Positions 22,339 to 33,702 of a stretch of 64,000 bases of DNA are shown here, in pieces. This DNA is from Macrothele yani. Lineage: Eukaryota > Arthropoda > Arachnida > Araneae > Macrothelidae. Below the pieces are notes generated by a model, which did not search any database, was not told where the DNA came from, and saw only the letters and a list, made by a program, of their open reading frames with translations. Numbering within the stretch: the stretch's first letter is position 1; every line of letters begins with the position of its first letter. The position numbers were made by a program, and so were the translations under genes. The DNA lies in assembly GCA_039090855.1 (NCBI GenBank), contig CM077006.1:45269336-45333335 (forward strand), in the 5' to 3' direction.

Positions 22339-22549
22339 CGCATGTTTGGTACTGTTTGATGTATGTATTTTGGGCTAGCTAGACTTCCTGTGAACCAGTT
22401 GCTTCAAATAATTAAAAAAACATATTAAGAAATCTATGAACTCATATATGTTGACTAAAAGAATCAATAAAGAGTGGCATGGCTATTCCTAGAAGTTATT
22501 ACTTTATAATCAAGTAAATATGGATTTTTCACAGGAATATATGTTTTTT

Positions 22550-23050
22550 TCACTTATTGCCTAATTTTGGGGTAGTACACCTACTTATCACCAGGCAACA
22601 ACAAATGTTACTACTCCTGGGATAAAATCCGTCCTATTTGATCATTTAATGTAGTTCCTTTTCTCTCTTTTTCTGGACTGTCTGCCATTTTTCTTTTTGA
22701 AAAGTACTGTTGGTGTGTTCCTGTACTTGCACAGAGTCCCAAATCGATTTATGTCCTGTATTTTGCTCATGTCTGCCCAAACCTGTTTTGATTAAATGTT
22801 TTTAATTGCAGCTTCAATGTTTTGCTATTCTTGTTCTAAGTTACCAGACAAACATTTATAAAATGCAGGCCATAAAGCGATTTGGAACTCTGTGGAAGAC
22901 TGGCACACTAACAGCATTTTTTTAAAGAAAATTATTAGAAGATCCAAAAATATAGAGGAAAGAAACTACATTAAAATGATCAGAAGGATTGGATTTTACC
23001 TCAGGAGTGGTAGCATCTATTAAGTTTAGACAGTTGTTAGATACACTGCC
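22550..23050. repeat. Imperfect inverted repeat, arms of about 120 bp
   Basis: About 22550-22680 and 22930-23040 are reverse complements at moderate identity. Matching pieces include AACTACATTAAATGATCA against AACTACATTAAAATGATCAG and GGATTTTATCCCAGGAGTAG against GGATTTTACCTCAGGAGTGG. It is probably an old foldback element; no coding was found. Confidence 0.65.
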
Positions 23051-24079
23051 TGAAAATTTGACAAGTAATTGAAAAACCATATATTGAAATCCCATACTTA
23101 AAGTTTATAGAATAAGAGAATCAAGTCTCACAAGCAGTGGCTTCCAACAGGAACACTGGTGATTACATATGCTATATCTTATCTCACAGAATCAAAGCAT
23201 TGCCAGCTAGGTCCATTGTGATGTTTCCACACCAATGGGATCAATGGCTACCTGCATATGCATTGGCAAGTCTTTGCTTAGTGAAGAGCTGGAGTACCAT
23301 GCCATGAATTGTTGTTTTACTCTGCCTCAAAAAAGTATGTTTCTTTGCCAGTTGTTTTAGTTATGTGCAATATATTGTTAGTATATGTGTGGGAATTAAA
23401 ATGCGGGAAATTTTGTGTGCTGGATGTAATGAGTACCCAGAGAATGGAAATGAGTGTTATGCTTAATGAACTGTTGAAAAAAACACCATTTTCTTAGCTC
23501 TGATTTGAGAGCAAAGCTCAAACTGTACAGAGTACAAAATCTCAGTGTATACTTTCATAACTTAAAATTGAACACACAAGGATAATCAGTCATGTACTAT
23601 GCCCTTTTATGTAAGTAATTGCCAAAAATTGCATTGGTTGTCTGAGTAACTTAAATCGTAGGAAAAACTACAGGAAGTGCAAGGGTTTCATATGGACTCC
23701 CTAACATGTATTTGAGTAAATAAATCAATTTATTTATTGCCCTTATGGTCATCTGTAACATATGTTTCTATGTTTTTGATGTACCCATTTCTCAGTTGTT
23801 ATCTAGCTCTTAATCACCACAGTGAGCTTCGCTTTTTATGGGTGTTAAAATTAATGATCTTTTCATTATATTGTGATTTATTTCATGGAGTCCATGAAAT
23901 ACACACAAACAAAACATTGGAGGTTTTAGTTATAGTGTTTTTTTCTTTAAATTAGTTAATATCAATTAAAAATTGAAATGTATATATTCTTCTGTTTCTG
24001 TTCAAATGAATACTGAAGTGTGTAGTTGCCTTTTCTCTCTCAGATCTCTGGCACCCCATAATAATTTAGTATAGTTTTA
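23051..24079. other. Intron sequence, nothing recognised
   Basis: AT-rich intron DNA with no recognisable frame, repeat or terminal structure. Confidence 0.4.
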
Positions 24080-24087
24080 CCTATGAC

Positions 24088-25457
24088 CAGTGCTTTTTTT
24101 CTGAGAAAAAAGGTGCCGGTACTCACCATGAAGATGTTATTACTGGAACTTCCACACTTTTAACATATCCTCGCCATCTCTAGATCGCTTCTTGCTTTTG
24201 GTATCAACTGCAGAATGATGACCTCGGAGCAGCCATGAGTCCACATGTTTGCTAGGGTTGAACTTCGTGAGAGGAGGTTCTACTATCTTGATGAACATTA
24301 GTGCAGAAGTTGTCCGTAGAAGCAGAGATTACCTAGATGAAGTTACTATAAGATTTATCTGAGAGAAACCCCTTTCACATTCACTGGAAGATATTGCAAT
24401 TGTGCTGAAAGTGTGCTTTAGATGAAATATTATGTCCAGAACTTTATTTACTTGAAGATACTTACAGAAACCACGAACTGCTTCTCTTTCATTTAAGCGG
24501 AATTTGCATGCTCACTTTCTAATTTCAGCTTCATCAAATGTCAGATGCTTCCCAGAATTTTGTGGCTGATACTTGAAATCTGAAATCTTGGCACATTCAG
24601 GCAAATCAACATCATCTTCTTCAAGCAAACACTTTCCAACAGCCTCTTTCAGACTTTTATAAAAAGCAGATGAATTTATTGCAGGACTGTGTCTTTCATT
24701 TGTGTGGAGCTCAATCCCTTTGAACTTCGTGTTTTTCTGATTTTGAAGAGATATACTGTAGTACAGACCAGGATTTTCAATTCTTTTCTCAAAAATTTGA
24801 ACTGTATTCTTTATCTTCCTGTCTGCTTTGTACAAGTCAATATTTCTCTCTTGTAAATTTATACTTAGTTTCACATATTAGGCCCAAATCAAGAACAAAC
24901 TCGCATGACATTATTTTTCTTAAAAGGCCCTCATAAAGACAGAGATTTGTTTTGCTTCTTCTGCTGTCTTCTTTTGTCTCTTGAAAGTGATGGACAAGGT
25001 CTTCAAAGTCTTGCCACACTCCAGAAACAGTGTGAAAGCTAGATGCAACCCAGCGAGTGCTTAAAATTCTGCCAAATTTAAGAAATTGAAGTTCCAGAGT
25101 CGCTGCACATTCCTGTAGTTCCCGAGCATTCTTAGGTGAAGCATGATAAGTCACATAAAGTTTGTCCATGAAACTCTTAGAGCGATTCACTCCTGCCACA
25201 TTGTTTACTGCTGTGTCACCAACAGACAATTCAAGGCGATGGCTAGCACAATGCCAGAAAATAACACTAGGAAACTTGTTTTGCATTAGCCTCAATTCAT
25301 GACCACTTTGTCTTGCATCAGCCTCAATTCGTGAACACAGTACCATCTGCCGGAATATTTATAATACATTTTGCTGTCAAAAATTCGCAATTTTTAACAC
25401 CTTAAAAAAAGGGTGCCAGTACTGCATACCGTTGCATACTGCCAGATAAAAACACTG
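24088..25457 (-). mobile_element. hAT transposon with 8-bp target duplication
   Basis: Ends CAGTGCTTTT and AAAACACTG form the short inverted termini typical of hAT. The flanks CCTATGAC (24080-24087) and CCAATGAC (25458-25465) match in seven of eight positions. Length of 1.37 kb is too short for a full element, so the N-terminal part has been deleted. Confidence 0.85.
24190..25346 (-). pseudogene. hAT transposase remnant
   Basis: On the minus strand, C-A-S-H-R-L-E-L-S near 25230 and S-T-R-W-V-A-S near 25045 match the hAT catalytic core. S-S-S-E-C-E-R-G-F-S-Q near 24385 is the C-terminal dimerisation segment. The BED zinc finger and first catalytic region are missing. Breaks occur near 24890 and 24510. 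It is closest to the KIAA1586/ZBED-like hAT group, judging from the motif wording only. Confidence 0.75.
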
Positions 25458-25904
25458 CCAATGACTAAAATTAACCTTACTGTCAGCTATGTATCCTTTT
25501 TTTTCTTTTTTTCAATTCAACTTTCAGCCGGGCAGTTAGAAAAGACAGGCACCTAAAATGCCATTTATACTACTTAATAGACTTTCTTTTTATTAAGTAA
25601 TTTAAAACATGCAGGTGAAATATAACCATTTCTTCAGGACTCAGAAAATTTGTCATTGCAATTTTTATAAAAAAATTGTACTTGGATGGGAAGGAGGTGA
25701 GATAGCCCATGCCTTGAACCAGAGTAAATGGAATTTCTTAAAATCTTCTTGGCAATGTATTGGTGTATAAGAAGCTGCTTCAAAAATTCTTTAAAGTTTC
25801 AGAGAATAATTTCATAAAGAAATTGCAATGATACACAGTCTTCCAGTTTTCACAGGATTATGTGAAGAGATTTCATAGCACTGAACATAAACTTTTATTT
25901 TCAG

Positions 25905-26067
25905 ATGCAGAATTACAAGGATTTTGGAATCACCATGTGGCAATGCTCTTCTGGTTGGTGTTGGGGGAAGTGGCAAGCAATCATTGGCTTCATTAGCAGC
26001 TTACATCTGCAATTTACAAGTGTTCCAGCTTACTCTTCATTCTGAGTACGATATTACGGACTTCAAA
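25905..26067 (+). CDS. Dynein heavy chain, exon 4 in window (AAA4 P-loop)
   Basis: Acceptor TTCAG ends at 25904; donor AAA|GTAAGA follows 26067. The first base completes the Ile codon left by exon 3, giving [11 protein letters not shown]. The AAA4 Walker A motif G-V-G-G-S-G-K-Q lies at 25957-25980 and should bind nucleotide to regulate the motor. Ends D-F-K in phase 0. Confidence 0.96.
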
Positions 26068-26379
26068 GTAAGAAATGATGAAATTAGTATTTTTTGTTCA
26101 ATTTTCCCCTCGTGAAGCAAAAATAATAACTGCCTGTTGACGTTAGCTGTTACAGATGAAATGATCTGAAGTGTAATAAATGTTTTAGAACTTTTAGGAT
26201 GTCTCTCCACTTCAAAGAAGCAGAAAGAAGTGGGTTTAAACATGTAAGAGCTGCCTTTGTTGTCAGAGTGATCTGAAAAAAAAACTGGAAAAGTATGTTA
26301 CTACTTTACCTGTATATGTATGCACAGTGATGGAAATGGGCTGAAAGAAAGGGAGCATTTAATTTGAATAAAATAAGCG

Positions 26380-26840
26380 CACTGGACAAAAAATTAGTCA
26401 CCCCTGTCAGAACTTACCTAATAACGGGTGACTGCACCTCTTGCCTTGATAACAGCATGAATCCTGTGTGGTAGAGACTCCACGAGGTTGTGGATGTAAA
26501 CATCAATTTGAAGCCACTCGTGTAATAGACACCCACGCCAGAGTATGTGGGTGTCTATTCTGGCGTTTCACCTTCTGTTCCAAATGTTTCCCACAGATTT
26601 CCAATAGGATTTAAATCTGGGGATTTGGCGGGCCAGTTGAGGGGAGACAGTGTTGCTGATTGTTTGTCGTGACACTCAAACACAGTTTTAACCCTGTGCA
26701 CAGGGCAATTGTCGTCTTGGAAGACAGGAGTGGCAATGTGATGCTGGTGCTGGAGATGTAGGGCAAAGGGCAACACTTCATCATTCAGAATGCGGAGGTA
26801 TGCAGGTTGGTTCAAATTCATCAACACTGCAATGAGACAG
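26380..26840 (-). pseudogene. Tc1-like fragment E, C-terminal end only
   Basis: Minus-strand frame reads F-Q-D-D-N-C-P-V-H (second catalytic Asp) and S-P-D-L-N-P-I-G-N-L-W, where the catalytic Glu (P-I-E-N) is Gly. One end, GCACTGGACAAAAAATTAGT, looks like a Tc1 terminus. The other end is cut off at a C-rich/A-rich run at 26840-26865. A 13-bp-arm palindrome (AATAGACACCCAC...GTGGGTGTCTATT) sits inside at 26525-26560. Confidence 0.75.
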
Positions 26841-27449
26841 CCCCCCCCCCCACCAAAAAAAAAAAGCCTATTACTATTGGACCTACCTCCTGCATTCCTC
26901 TTTCATGGAAAAGAAATATTATATGCATTACTTAACACAACTGAATCAATAACAGCTGAAGCAACAAGTAGCTCCTGATTAATTATCTGTTTCCATTGGT
27001 GCATTCATTTATCTTGTATCTTACTGGAGTGCATCAGACAGGCTCATTTCTAAATGAAACATTCTTTTAATGCCACAGTTTGTTTGATCCCAGATTTCTG
27101 CCTCCATCCCTCACTCAGGTTATGCTAGAGAGACCCAATCCCATCATGTTTTTTTGGCAATGAGTGCCCTTTGTCATGGAGCACTGGAGGTTAGTTTCCA
27201 TACAGTACTTCCATAACTAACTCTGAACAACATTTTGAACGAGCCAGGATGTTTCCCTAATGTCTGGACTTTGAGAATAAAATATTGGGTTGGTGCGAAT
27301 GAAATGTCTGGCGCTAACGAGCAGTGGAGACAGGCCCACACCACAGCGGAATGGAACCACCCACAGGTGTTGCGGGTATTACCTCACAGAGTTACTATAA
27401 ATAGCTAGAATAGCTAGCACGTGTGTGAAGAACAAGCTTCAGGCATGCT

Positions 27450-28986
27450 TTGTTTGGATGTAACGTGGCTTGCAAAGGAAACGCACAGACACCAGATTGG
27501 AGAGTCATCTTCCTGTATGAATTTAAAATGGGCCATTCGGCAGGAATTGCAGCTCAAAACATTAACAAAGCATTTGCGGAGAATACAGCCAATGAACGAA
27601 CCATTCGGCGATGGTTTGTGAAGTTTCGAAGCGGAGATACGGACCTGCACAACGAAGCACGTGGTCACCGACCTGCACAACGAAGCACGTGGTCACCGAC
27701 CTGCACAACGAAGCACGTGGTCACCGACCTGCACAACGAAGCACGTGGTCACCGACCTACACAACGAAGCACGTGGTCACCCACCTGCACAACGAAGCAC
27801 GTGGTCACCCACCTGCACAACGAAGCACGTGGTCACCCACCTGCACAACGAAGCACGTGGTCACCCACCTGCACAACGAAGCACGTGGTCACCGACCTGC
27901 ACAACGAAGCACGTGGCCACCGACCTGCACAACGAAGCACGTGGTCACCCGCCTGCACAACGAAGCACGTGGTCACCCACCTGCACAACGAAGCACGTGG
28001 TCACCGACCTGCACAACGAAGCACGTGGTCACCGACCTGCACAACGAAGCACGTGGCCACCGACCTGCACAACGAAGCACGTGGCCACCGACCTGCACAA
28101 CGAAGCACGTGGTCACCCGCCTGCACAACGAAGCACGTGGTCATGCATCTGCACAACGAAGCACGTGGTCACCGACCTGTTGCTGTTTCTGACGATGTTC
28201 TGTTACGTGTGGTTAAAGCGGACTCCCGAAAAACGTGTCGTGAGATAGCGGCAGAGGTAGGTGTCCACCACACGACAGTTGTTCGACGTCTGGCTGCGCT
28301 GGGTAAGATAAAAAAGCTGGACATGTGGTGGCTGCCACGTGAGTTGACAACTGTCAGCAAGACTGGCGTTTGGAAGTCCTGCACGTCGCTGCTTGCCAGG
28401 AATAAACAGCAACCTCTACTGCATCAAATCATCACCTGCAATGAGAAGTGGGTCTTTTATGATAATCGGAAACGATCTGCCAGGCACAGCTTGCTGGACA
28501 GCATCCTAAGCTACCCGATACACACCAAGAAGATGATGCTCCTTGTCTGGTGGTCCACAGCCGGAATAATTCATTGGAGTTTCTTGGCAAGAGGCCAGGC
28601 CATCCTGCAGAACGTTATTGTGCTGAATTACACCAGATGCACCGGAAATTGCTGCAGAAGCAACCAGCTTTGGTCAACAGACATGGTGTTCTTCTGCTCC
28701 AGGACAACGCTCGCCCTCATGTCGCAAAACGAACGATGTTGACTTGGGCTATGAAGCACAGCCTCATCCTACCTATATCCCGAATTTGTCTCCGACAGAC
28801 TATCATCTGTTTCGTCACCTGGATCACTTCCTGTCTGTGAAACAGTTCACGACAGACAACGAAGTTCAACGTGCAGTTGATGACCTCTTCGGGTCCCAGC
28901 CGCAAGACTTTTTTCATTATGGGATCATGGCCTTGCCGGACAGATGGCAACTATGTGTTGATGCCGAGGGGGATTATTTTGCCTAG
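27450..28986 (+). pseudogene. mariner transposase (DD34D) with expanded repeat
   Basis: N-terminal helix-turn-helix: F-K-M-G-H-S-A, then N-E-R-T-I-R-R-W-F. D-L-H-N-E-A-R-G-H-R-P follows and expands into the array. After it the frame resumes with V-S-D-D-V-L, C-R-E-I-A-A-E-V-G and H-T-T-V-V-R-R-L, the second helix-turn-helix. The first catalytic Asp is Asn (T-C-N-E-K-W, 28440-28442). Frameshifts near 28603 and 28744 precede Q-D-N-A-R-P-H and P-T-D-Y-H-L-F, which carry the other two Asp residues. The original start is unclear, since an upstream ATG at 27445 lies in another frame. Confidence 0.85.
27642..28173 (+). repeat. 28-bp tandem array, 19 units, open in all three frames
   Basis: Unit GACCTGCACAACGAAGCACG plus TGGTCACC. 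Nineteen units counted individually, followed by GACCTG. Variants at unit starts (GAC, CAC, CGC) and GGTC/GGCC show a higher-order pattern: units 10-13 resemble units 16-19. Because 28 is not a multiple of 3, the three frames rotate and give one 28-residue protein repeat. No stop occurs in any + frame. Every unit contains a CACGTG palindrome. Confidence 0.95.
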
Positions 28987-29342
28987 GTAAGTTGTCCTAC
29001 TTTTCCGTTCTCGCTATCCACATGTGTTGGTCCTTTGCAGGGCATTTCATTCGCACCAACCAAATAGTTAAAGACATGATACTCTCCTTACCTGGTCACT
29101 TCACAACAATAATGCGACTTCTGTAGTTTTCAACGAAGTAAGAAAAAAAAAAGGTTAGGTGACAACTGGCTCTTTTCTGAGGAAGGACAGAAACTTCTCC
29201 ATTTCAACCTTTTTTAAACTCTAGTTGCCCAACTAGGCAATTAGAAATTTTTCCATACCTGTCAGGAAAAATAATTTTCATGCACAATGCATCTCAATCA
29301 TGGCGTTTTTCAAGCCCTGGTATAAATATATAATATGCTGCA

Positions 29343-29720
29343 TGCAGACAACTCAAAGAAGCATGGAGAGGTGCATGCTTGGTGTAACCAGGAGAGATAA
29401 GAAGAGGAACTCGTGGATCCGAAAATGACGAGAGTGGAAGACATCATGATCAGAGTTAAATCCTGAAATGGCTATGGGCTGGACATACTGCCAGAAGGAC
29501 AGACCATCGATGGACAGCCGAAATTTTAGATTGGATTCCAAGGGACAGGAAAAGACCCAGAAGAAGACCACATGGGAGATGGGTGGATGAAATTCGAAAG
29601 TATGCGGGAGTGACATGGAGGAGACTGGCACAAGACAGACCGTTGTGGAGGAAACTTGGGGAGACCTTCGTCCAGCAGTGGATTGATAATGGTTGACAAT
29701 GATGAGGATGATGATGTATT
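29343..29720 (+). mobile_element. RTE-like LINE tail, copy 2
   Basis: 5'-truncated copy of the RTE C-terminal region (Q-T-T-Q-R-S-M-E-R-C-M-L-G onward) ending in a GATGATGATG tail. The frame breaks at GGATCCGAAAATGACG, one A short of copies 1 and 3. Confidence 0.85.
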
Positions 29721-30380
29721 TATATTGTATATTATTTTATGCTGTATTATGCTATTCATCATCAGTAGCAACAATCCTTCTTGATCCACTCTCTGCTTGC
29801 ATCATTAACAACAACTTTCATTCTTTATCCACTTTCTCCTGGTTCTCTACATCTCTGTTTGTAGTTCTTTGCTATGCAGTTTTTTCATCATGATTTTTAA
29901 TTTTATCTAATCATTTCCAGTGTTATAATTTTTGCCCTTTACTAGTCTCCTGATATCCAACATTGACTTCTTTTTCTATTAACATATATGGCTGATTACC
30001 ATTTGAATTTTTTTACACTAATGCTGTTATCCCTTTTAATCTATATATTTTCCCTGATCCACAACCTGTTTTTCCGATTTTTCTGGTAAACAGAGCCAAA
30101 TTATTTTTGAATATTTGCATCAGTGTTCATAGTGGAAAAATAAAACAACATGAAAAATATTTTATTCAATGTATGGTTAAATACTGTTGCACCCTTTTTG
30201 GTAAGTTCAACTTTTTTGTACATATTTATGTAACGATTTCTGCGTATTAAAAATGTTTTGAAAGGAATGTGAATTGAGAGTCAGGTATATACATGCACAT
30301 CACTAAGCTGTTCTCTGAGATTGCTCATGGTTGAACCAATGGTGTTAATTTTACTTACTGGTGATGTATCAAATGCCTTC
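29721..30380. other. Intron sequence, nothing recognised
   Basis: AT-rich intron DNA. Confidence 0.4.
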
Positions 30381-30897
30381 ATTTACAGTGATCTTGGCAA
30401 ACAACTCAAAGTTCACCGATATCCATCACACATCTCACACAAGACCTTTTGCACATCATACACTTTATCTTATTCTTATGCAGACATTCCTGAATCTGGT
30501 CCTTCCATGATTTTCTTGGTCTTCCTCTACCTTTCTTTCCTACCATTTGGGTTGAAAAATTCTCATAGTTAGCATCTTGCCACTAATTCTTTAAACATGG
30601 CAAAAACACCTCAGACTATTTGTGTCCACCTCACTGACAACATTTTGCTTCACACTACATATCTGCAACACATTCTTGTTCAACACATGATCATAAGTCT
30701 TACCACAAGCCTCCTATAAGAAATGCATTTCTACAGCACACAAGCAGTTCCTATGTCCATCTTGCATTTCCCAAATTTCACCCCTGTACTTCGGAGTAAG
30801 AACAATTACATTTTCATACACAGCCATTTGAGTCCTTTCTGATAACCCATCAGTGTAATGAAATCCTCCTTTGTGACTTTTTGCAGAATAATATGTA

Positions 30898-32073
30898 CTA
30901 TATAGACAAAAGTCAACCGGGCACCCCTTCAAAAGCAAATGAACAGATATGCTTCATTGTTAAGATGTGCAGTACAGCTGCAAATGGTATAAAAACAAGC
31001 CTGTAGCTAACCGCGATCTTATCGCACTTTGAGGTTGAGTGAAAATGTCTCTACGGGAGAGAACTGACTTTGAGAAAGGAAAGATTGTTGGGTGTTATAT
31101 TAGTGGGTTGTCCATGAGAGAAACCGAGAGGCATTTAAACATACCCAAGTCAACTGTTTTGGATGTACTGAATAAGTAGAAGACACATGGGGTGCCTGAA
31201 GCAGCAAAACGTACTGGCAGACCAAAGGAAATTAGTGATAGAGAACATCAAAGCCTCAGGAGAGTTGTTACAGCTAATTGACGGAGTACTGCACAAGACC
31301 TCAGTGTACAGGTGAGTAAAAATGCTAGAACCTTAGTATGTACATGTACCATTCACAGAGAACTTCATTCCATGGGTTACTGTGGTGTGCGGCTGCTCGT
31401 AAGCCTTTTATCTCCACTCGGAATGCTACTTGTCGTTTAGCATGGTGTAAAGAACATTTATCGTGGACTGTAGATAAATGGAAACGGGTCCTATGAACTG
31501 ATGAATCCAGATACAAGATCCATCAGTCTGATGGCCATGTGTGGGTATCGCGGCAGCCGGGTGTACGCTATTTACCACAGTGTACTGTTCCTACGGTCAA
31601 GTGTGGAGCTGGCAGTGTATTCGTGTGGGAGTGTTTTTGTGGTTATCATGGACAAACTTGTTAACCAGCAAGTCTACCTCGATGTTCTGGACAATTATGC
31701 CCTACCAACTCTGTGGCAATACAATGGAACTGAGCCTTGTTGGCACCAGAAGGATAATTCACCGAGCCATAAAGCAAGGACTGTTATGGCATGGTTTGAC
31801 GATAATCCCATAGAGCACTTATGGGATGAATTAGAGCATTGCATAAGAAGTTTGGAACCAATGCCTACTACTAAGCAACAGTTAGCAGCAGCATTATGTA
31901 CTGAATGAAAGCACATACCTATTGCTGTGCTCCAAAACCTTGTCGAAAGCATGTCTCGAAGGGTCAGCGCATGCGTTAAGGCCAAAGGTGGACCGACACT
32001 GTACTAATGTATATCAATAAATGCTATGTTGTGTTTCGCTTCTAGGTGTCCGGTGACTTTTGTCAATATTATG
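30898..32073 (+). mobile_element. Tc1-like transposon B
   Basis: Inverted ends contain GACAAAAGTCA and mirror at the right (GTGACTTTTGTC). TA flanks at 30896-30897 and 32074-32075. Same family as element C at 49260-50491. Confidence 0.9.
31045..32007 (+). pseudogene. Tc1 transposase B with internal deletion
   Basis: Starts M-S-L-R-E-R-T-D-F-E-K-G. Stops occur early (N-K-stop after about 45 codons), with further breaks near 31280 and 31490. Compared with copy C, about 48 bases are missing at 31807, so the segment around S-x-D-L-N-P is lost and F-D-D-N joins P-I-E-H-L-W-D directly. The expected terminus G-G-P-T-L-Y stop ends at 32007. Confidence 0.8.
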
Positions 32074-33295
32074 TATGTACAAATCCATTCATCTAACCTA
32101 TCTCTGCATACCATTTAGACTGATCTTGTATCTAGTACTAACAATTCATTGCTTGTATTGTTTTTTTCCCTTATTTATACCAGTTTGAATTTCATACAAA
32201 CTTCCTACATCTGTGACAACATACTGTACCACTCACTTTTTTTTTTTTTTTTTTTTTTTGCATACTCTACCAATCACTTTTTTTTTTTTTTGCATACTCT
32301 ACCACTCACCAGCAGGATTGTGTCATCAGCATACAGGAATCTGCACACATGGATATTACCAATACATAAATTAGTACGGTATATTTTATCTTCACATATG
32401 CATGCATGCATCCATAAATATATTGAACAACATGGCGAGACGTTACACAACCTTGTCTGATTCCTGCACCAATAGAAAACCATTTCGTTAAAATACCTTC
32501 CCTGGTACACATGCTCTACTGACAGCTTACACAGCTTTTATGCTTTTAAGCAGATTCCCAGTTATACCATAATTATTCAACATTTACCACAGATGTCCCC
32601 TGTTTACTCTATCATAAGCATTCTCTAAATCTACAAAGGCAGAAAAACTTATACCAACAGACAGATGTTTTTCAATCATCATATGTAAAGTAAAAATTTA
32701 GGTAGTTTTGCCATACCAGACCATTTTGTAGATCTCACACCTTCCCTGATGTTTAGCCTTGTACCTTATTGATAATTACCTTTCCAAACACTTTCCCTGG
32801 CACACTCAGCAGGCAGATACCATGATACTTCTTGCATTCAGTGTGATCAACTTTTCCCTTATACAAAGGAACAATGATAGCATCTCTCCAGTCCTGAGGG
32901 ACCATTTCTAACTCCCAGCACAACTGGAAAATTTCAGTTAACCAAAGGTAACTATATTGTATATAATAAAACAGAGGTTTAATAACTTTTCCTTCTATAG
33001 GTTTCTTAGGTGTACTGATTAAGTGTTATTCAACATAAAAATCAGTACAAGGTAAATTTTTTCTTTGTACTGTGTATGACTTTGTCTTTCAATACCATAT
33101 GGCTTGTTCATGCTAAAGTAATGGTAAACATTCCTGTGTTTCACTTTCTAATTTTATCCACTTGAATCATTTTTGCAACGGTACCACTCCTAAAATAATT
33201 TTATATGATGTCATGATTTATGTCATTTGAAATAGTAAATTTTGGATGCATTAGTGTTTCTTATATGTCTTCAATACCTTTTTTTTTTCTACCAG

Positions 33296-33562
33296 ACTGA
33301 CTTGGCAAACCTTTATTTACGTGCGGGAGTAAAGAATATTGGAACTATGTTCCTAATGACTGATGCACATGTTGCAGATGAAAGATTTCTTGTTCTTGTG
33401 AATGACATGTTGGCTTCGGGCGATATTTCTGACCTCTTTCCTGAGAGTGAAATTGATAATGTTATTTCTGCAGTGAAACCAGAGGTCAAATCTGCTGGTA
33501 TGTTTGACACAAAAGAGAACTGTTGGAAATTCTTCATTGAAAAGGTCAGAAGGAAGCTTAAG
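33296..33562 (+). CDS. Dynein heavy chain, exon 5 in window (AAA4 Walker B)
   Basis: Acceptor TACCAG ends at 33295; donor AAG|GTATGT follows 33562. Phase 0 at both ends, 89 codons. T-M-F-L-M-T-D-A-H-V-A-D-E is the AAA4 Walker B block (Asp at 33362-33364). L-V-N-D-M-L-A-S-G-D-I-S-D-L-F and E-N-C-W-K-F-F-I match beta-type axonemal dyneins. Confidence 0.96.
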
Positions 33563-33702
33563 GTATGTGGTTCTGCTGAAATAAATATTTTTGCTTATAT
33601 GCATGTGCTTGGGTATGGACAGATATGTAGATGGAAGACTGAATGCATGAGACTTTAGAAAATAAATACATTTTCATAAATTGTGGAAGTACTGTGAAAC
33701 TA

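Larger units (their letters stand above)
27285..29064 (+). mobile_element. mariner element F with an internal 28-bp array
   Basis: Inverted ends start TTGGGTTGGTGCGAATGAAA (left) and TTTGGTTGGTGCGAATGAAA (right, minus strand). TA flanks both sides (27283-27284, 29065-29066). At 1.78 kb it is about 500 bp longer than a normal mariner, and the excess equals the tandem array inside the transposase frame. Confidence 0.92.
30381..33020 (-). mobile_element. LINE family B, minus strand, split by a Tc1 insertion
   Basis: On the minus strand, broken RT sequence with R-Q-G-C-V and F-L-Y-A-D-D-T-I-L-L (about 32470 to 32320) is followed, after the Tc1 at 30898-32073, by the C-terminal tail (about 30890-30400, N-V-I-V-L-T-P-K-Y then a C-N-V-K-Q-like region). 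The inserted Tc1 therefore postdates this LINE copy. Poly-T runs at 32240-32292 include a duplicated GCATACTCTACCA segment. Confidence 0.7.

Noticed and set aside
27611..28248. Two additional long open frames through the 28-bp array
   Set aside because: They are rotations of the same repeat; only the frame of 27450-28742 joins transposase sequence on both sides.
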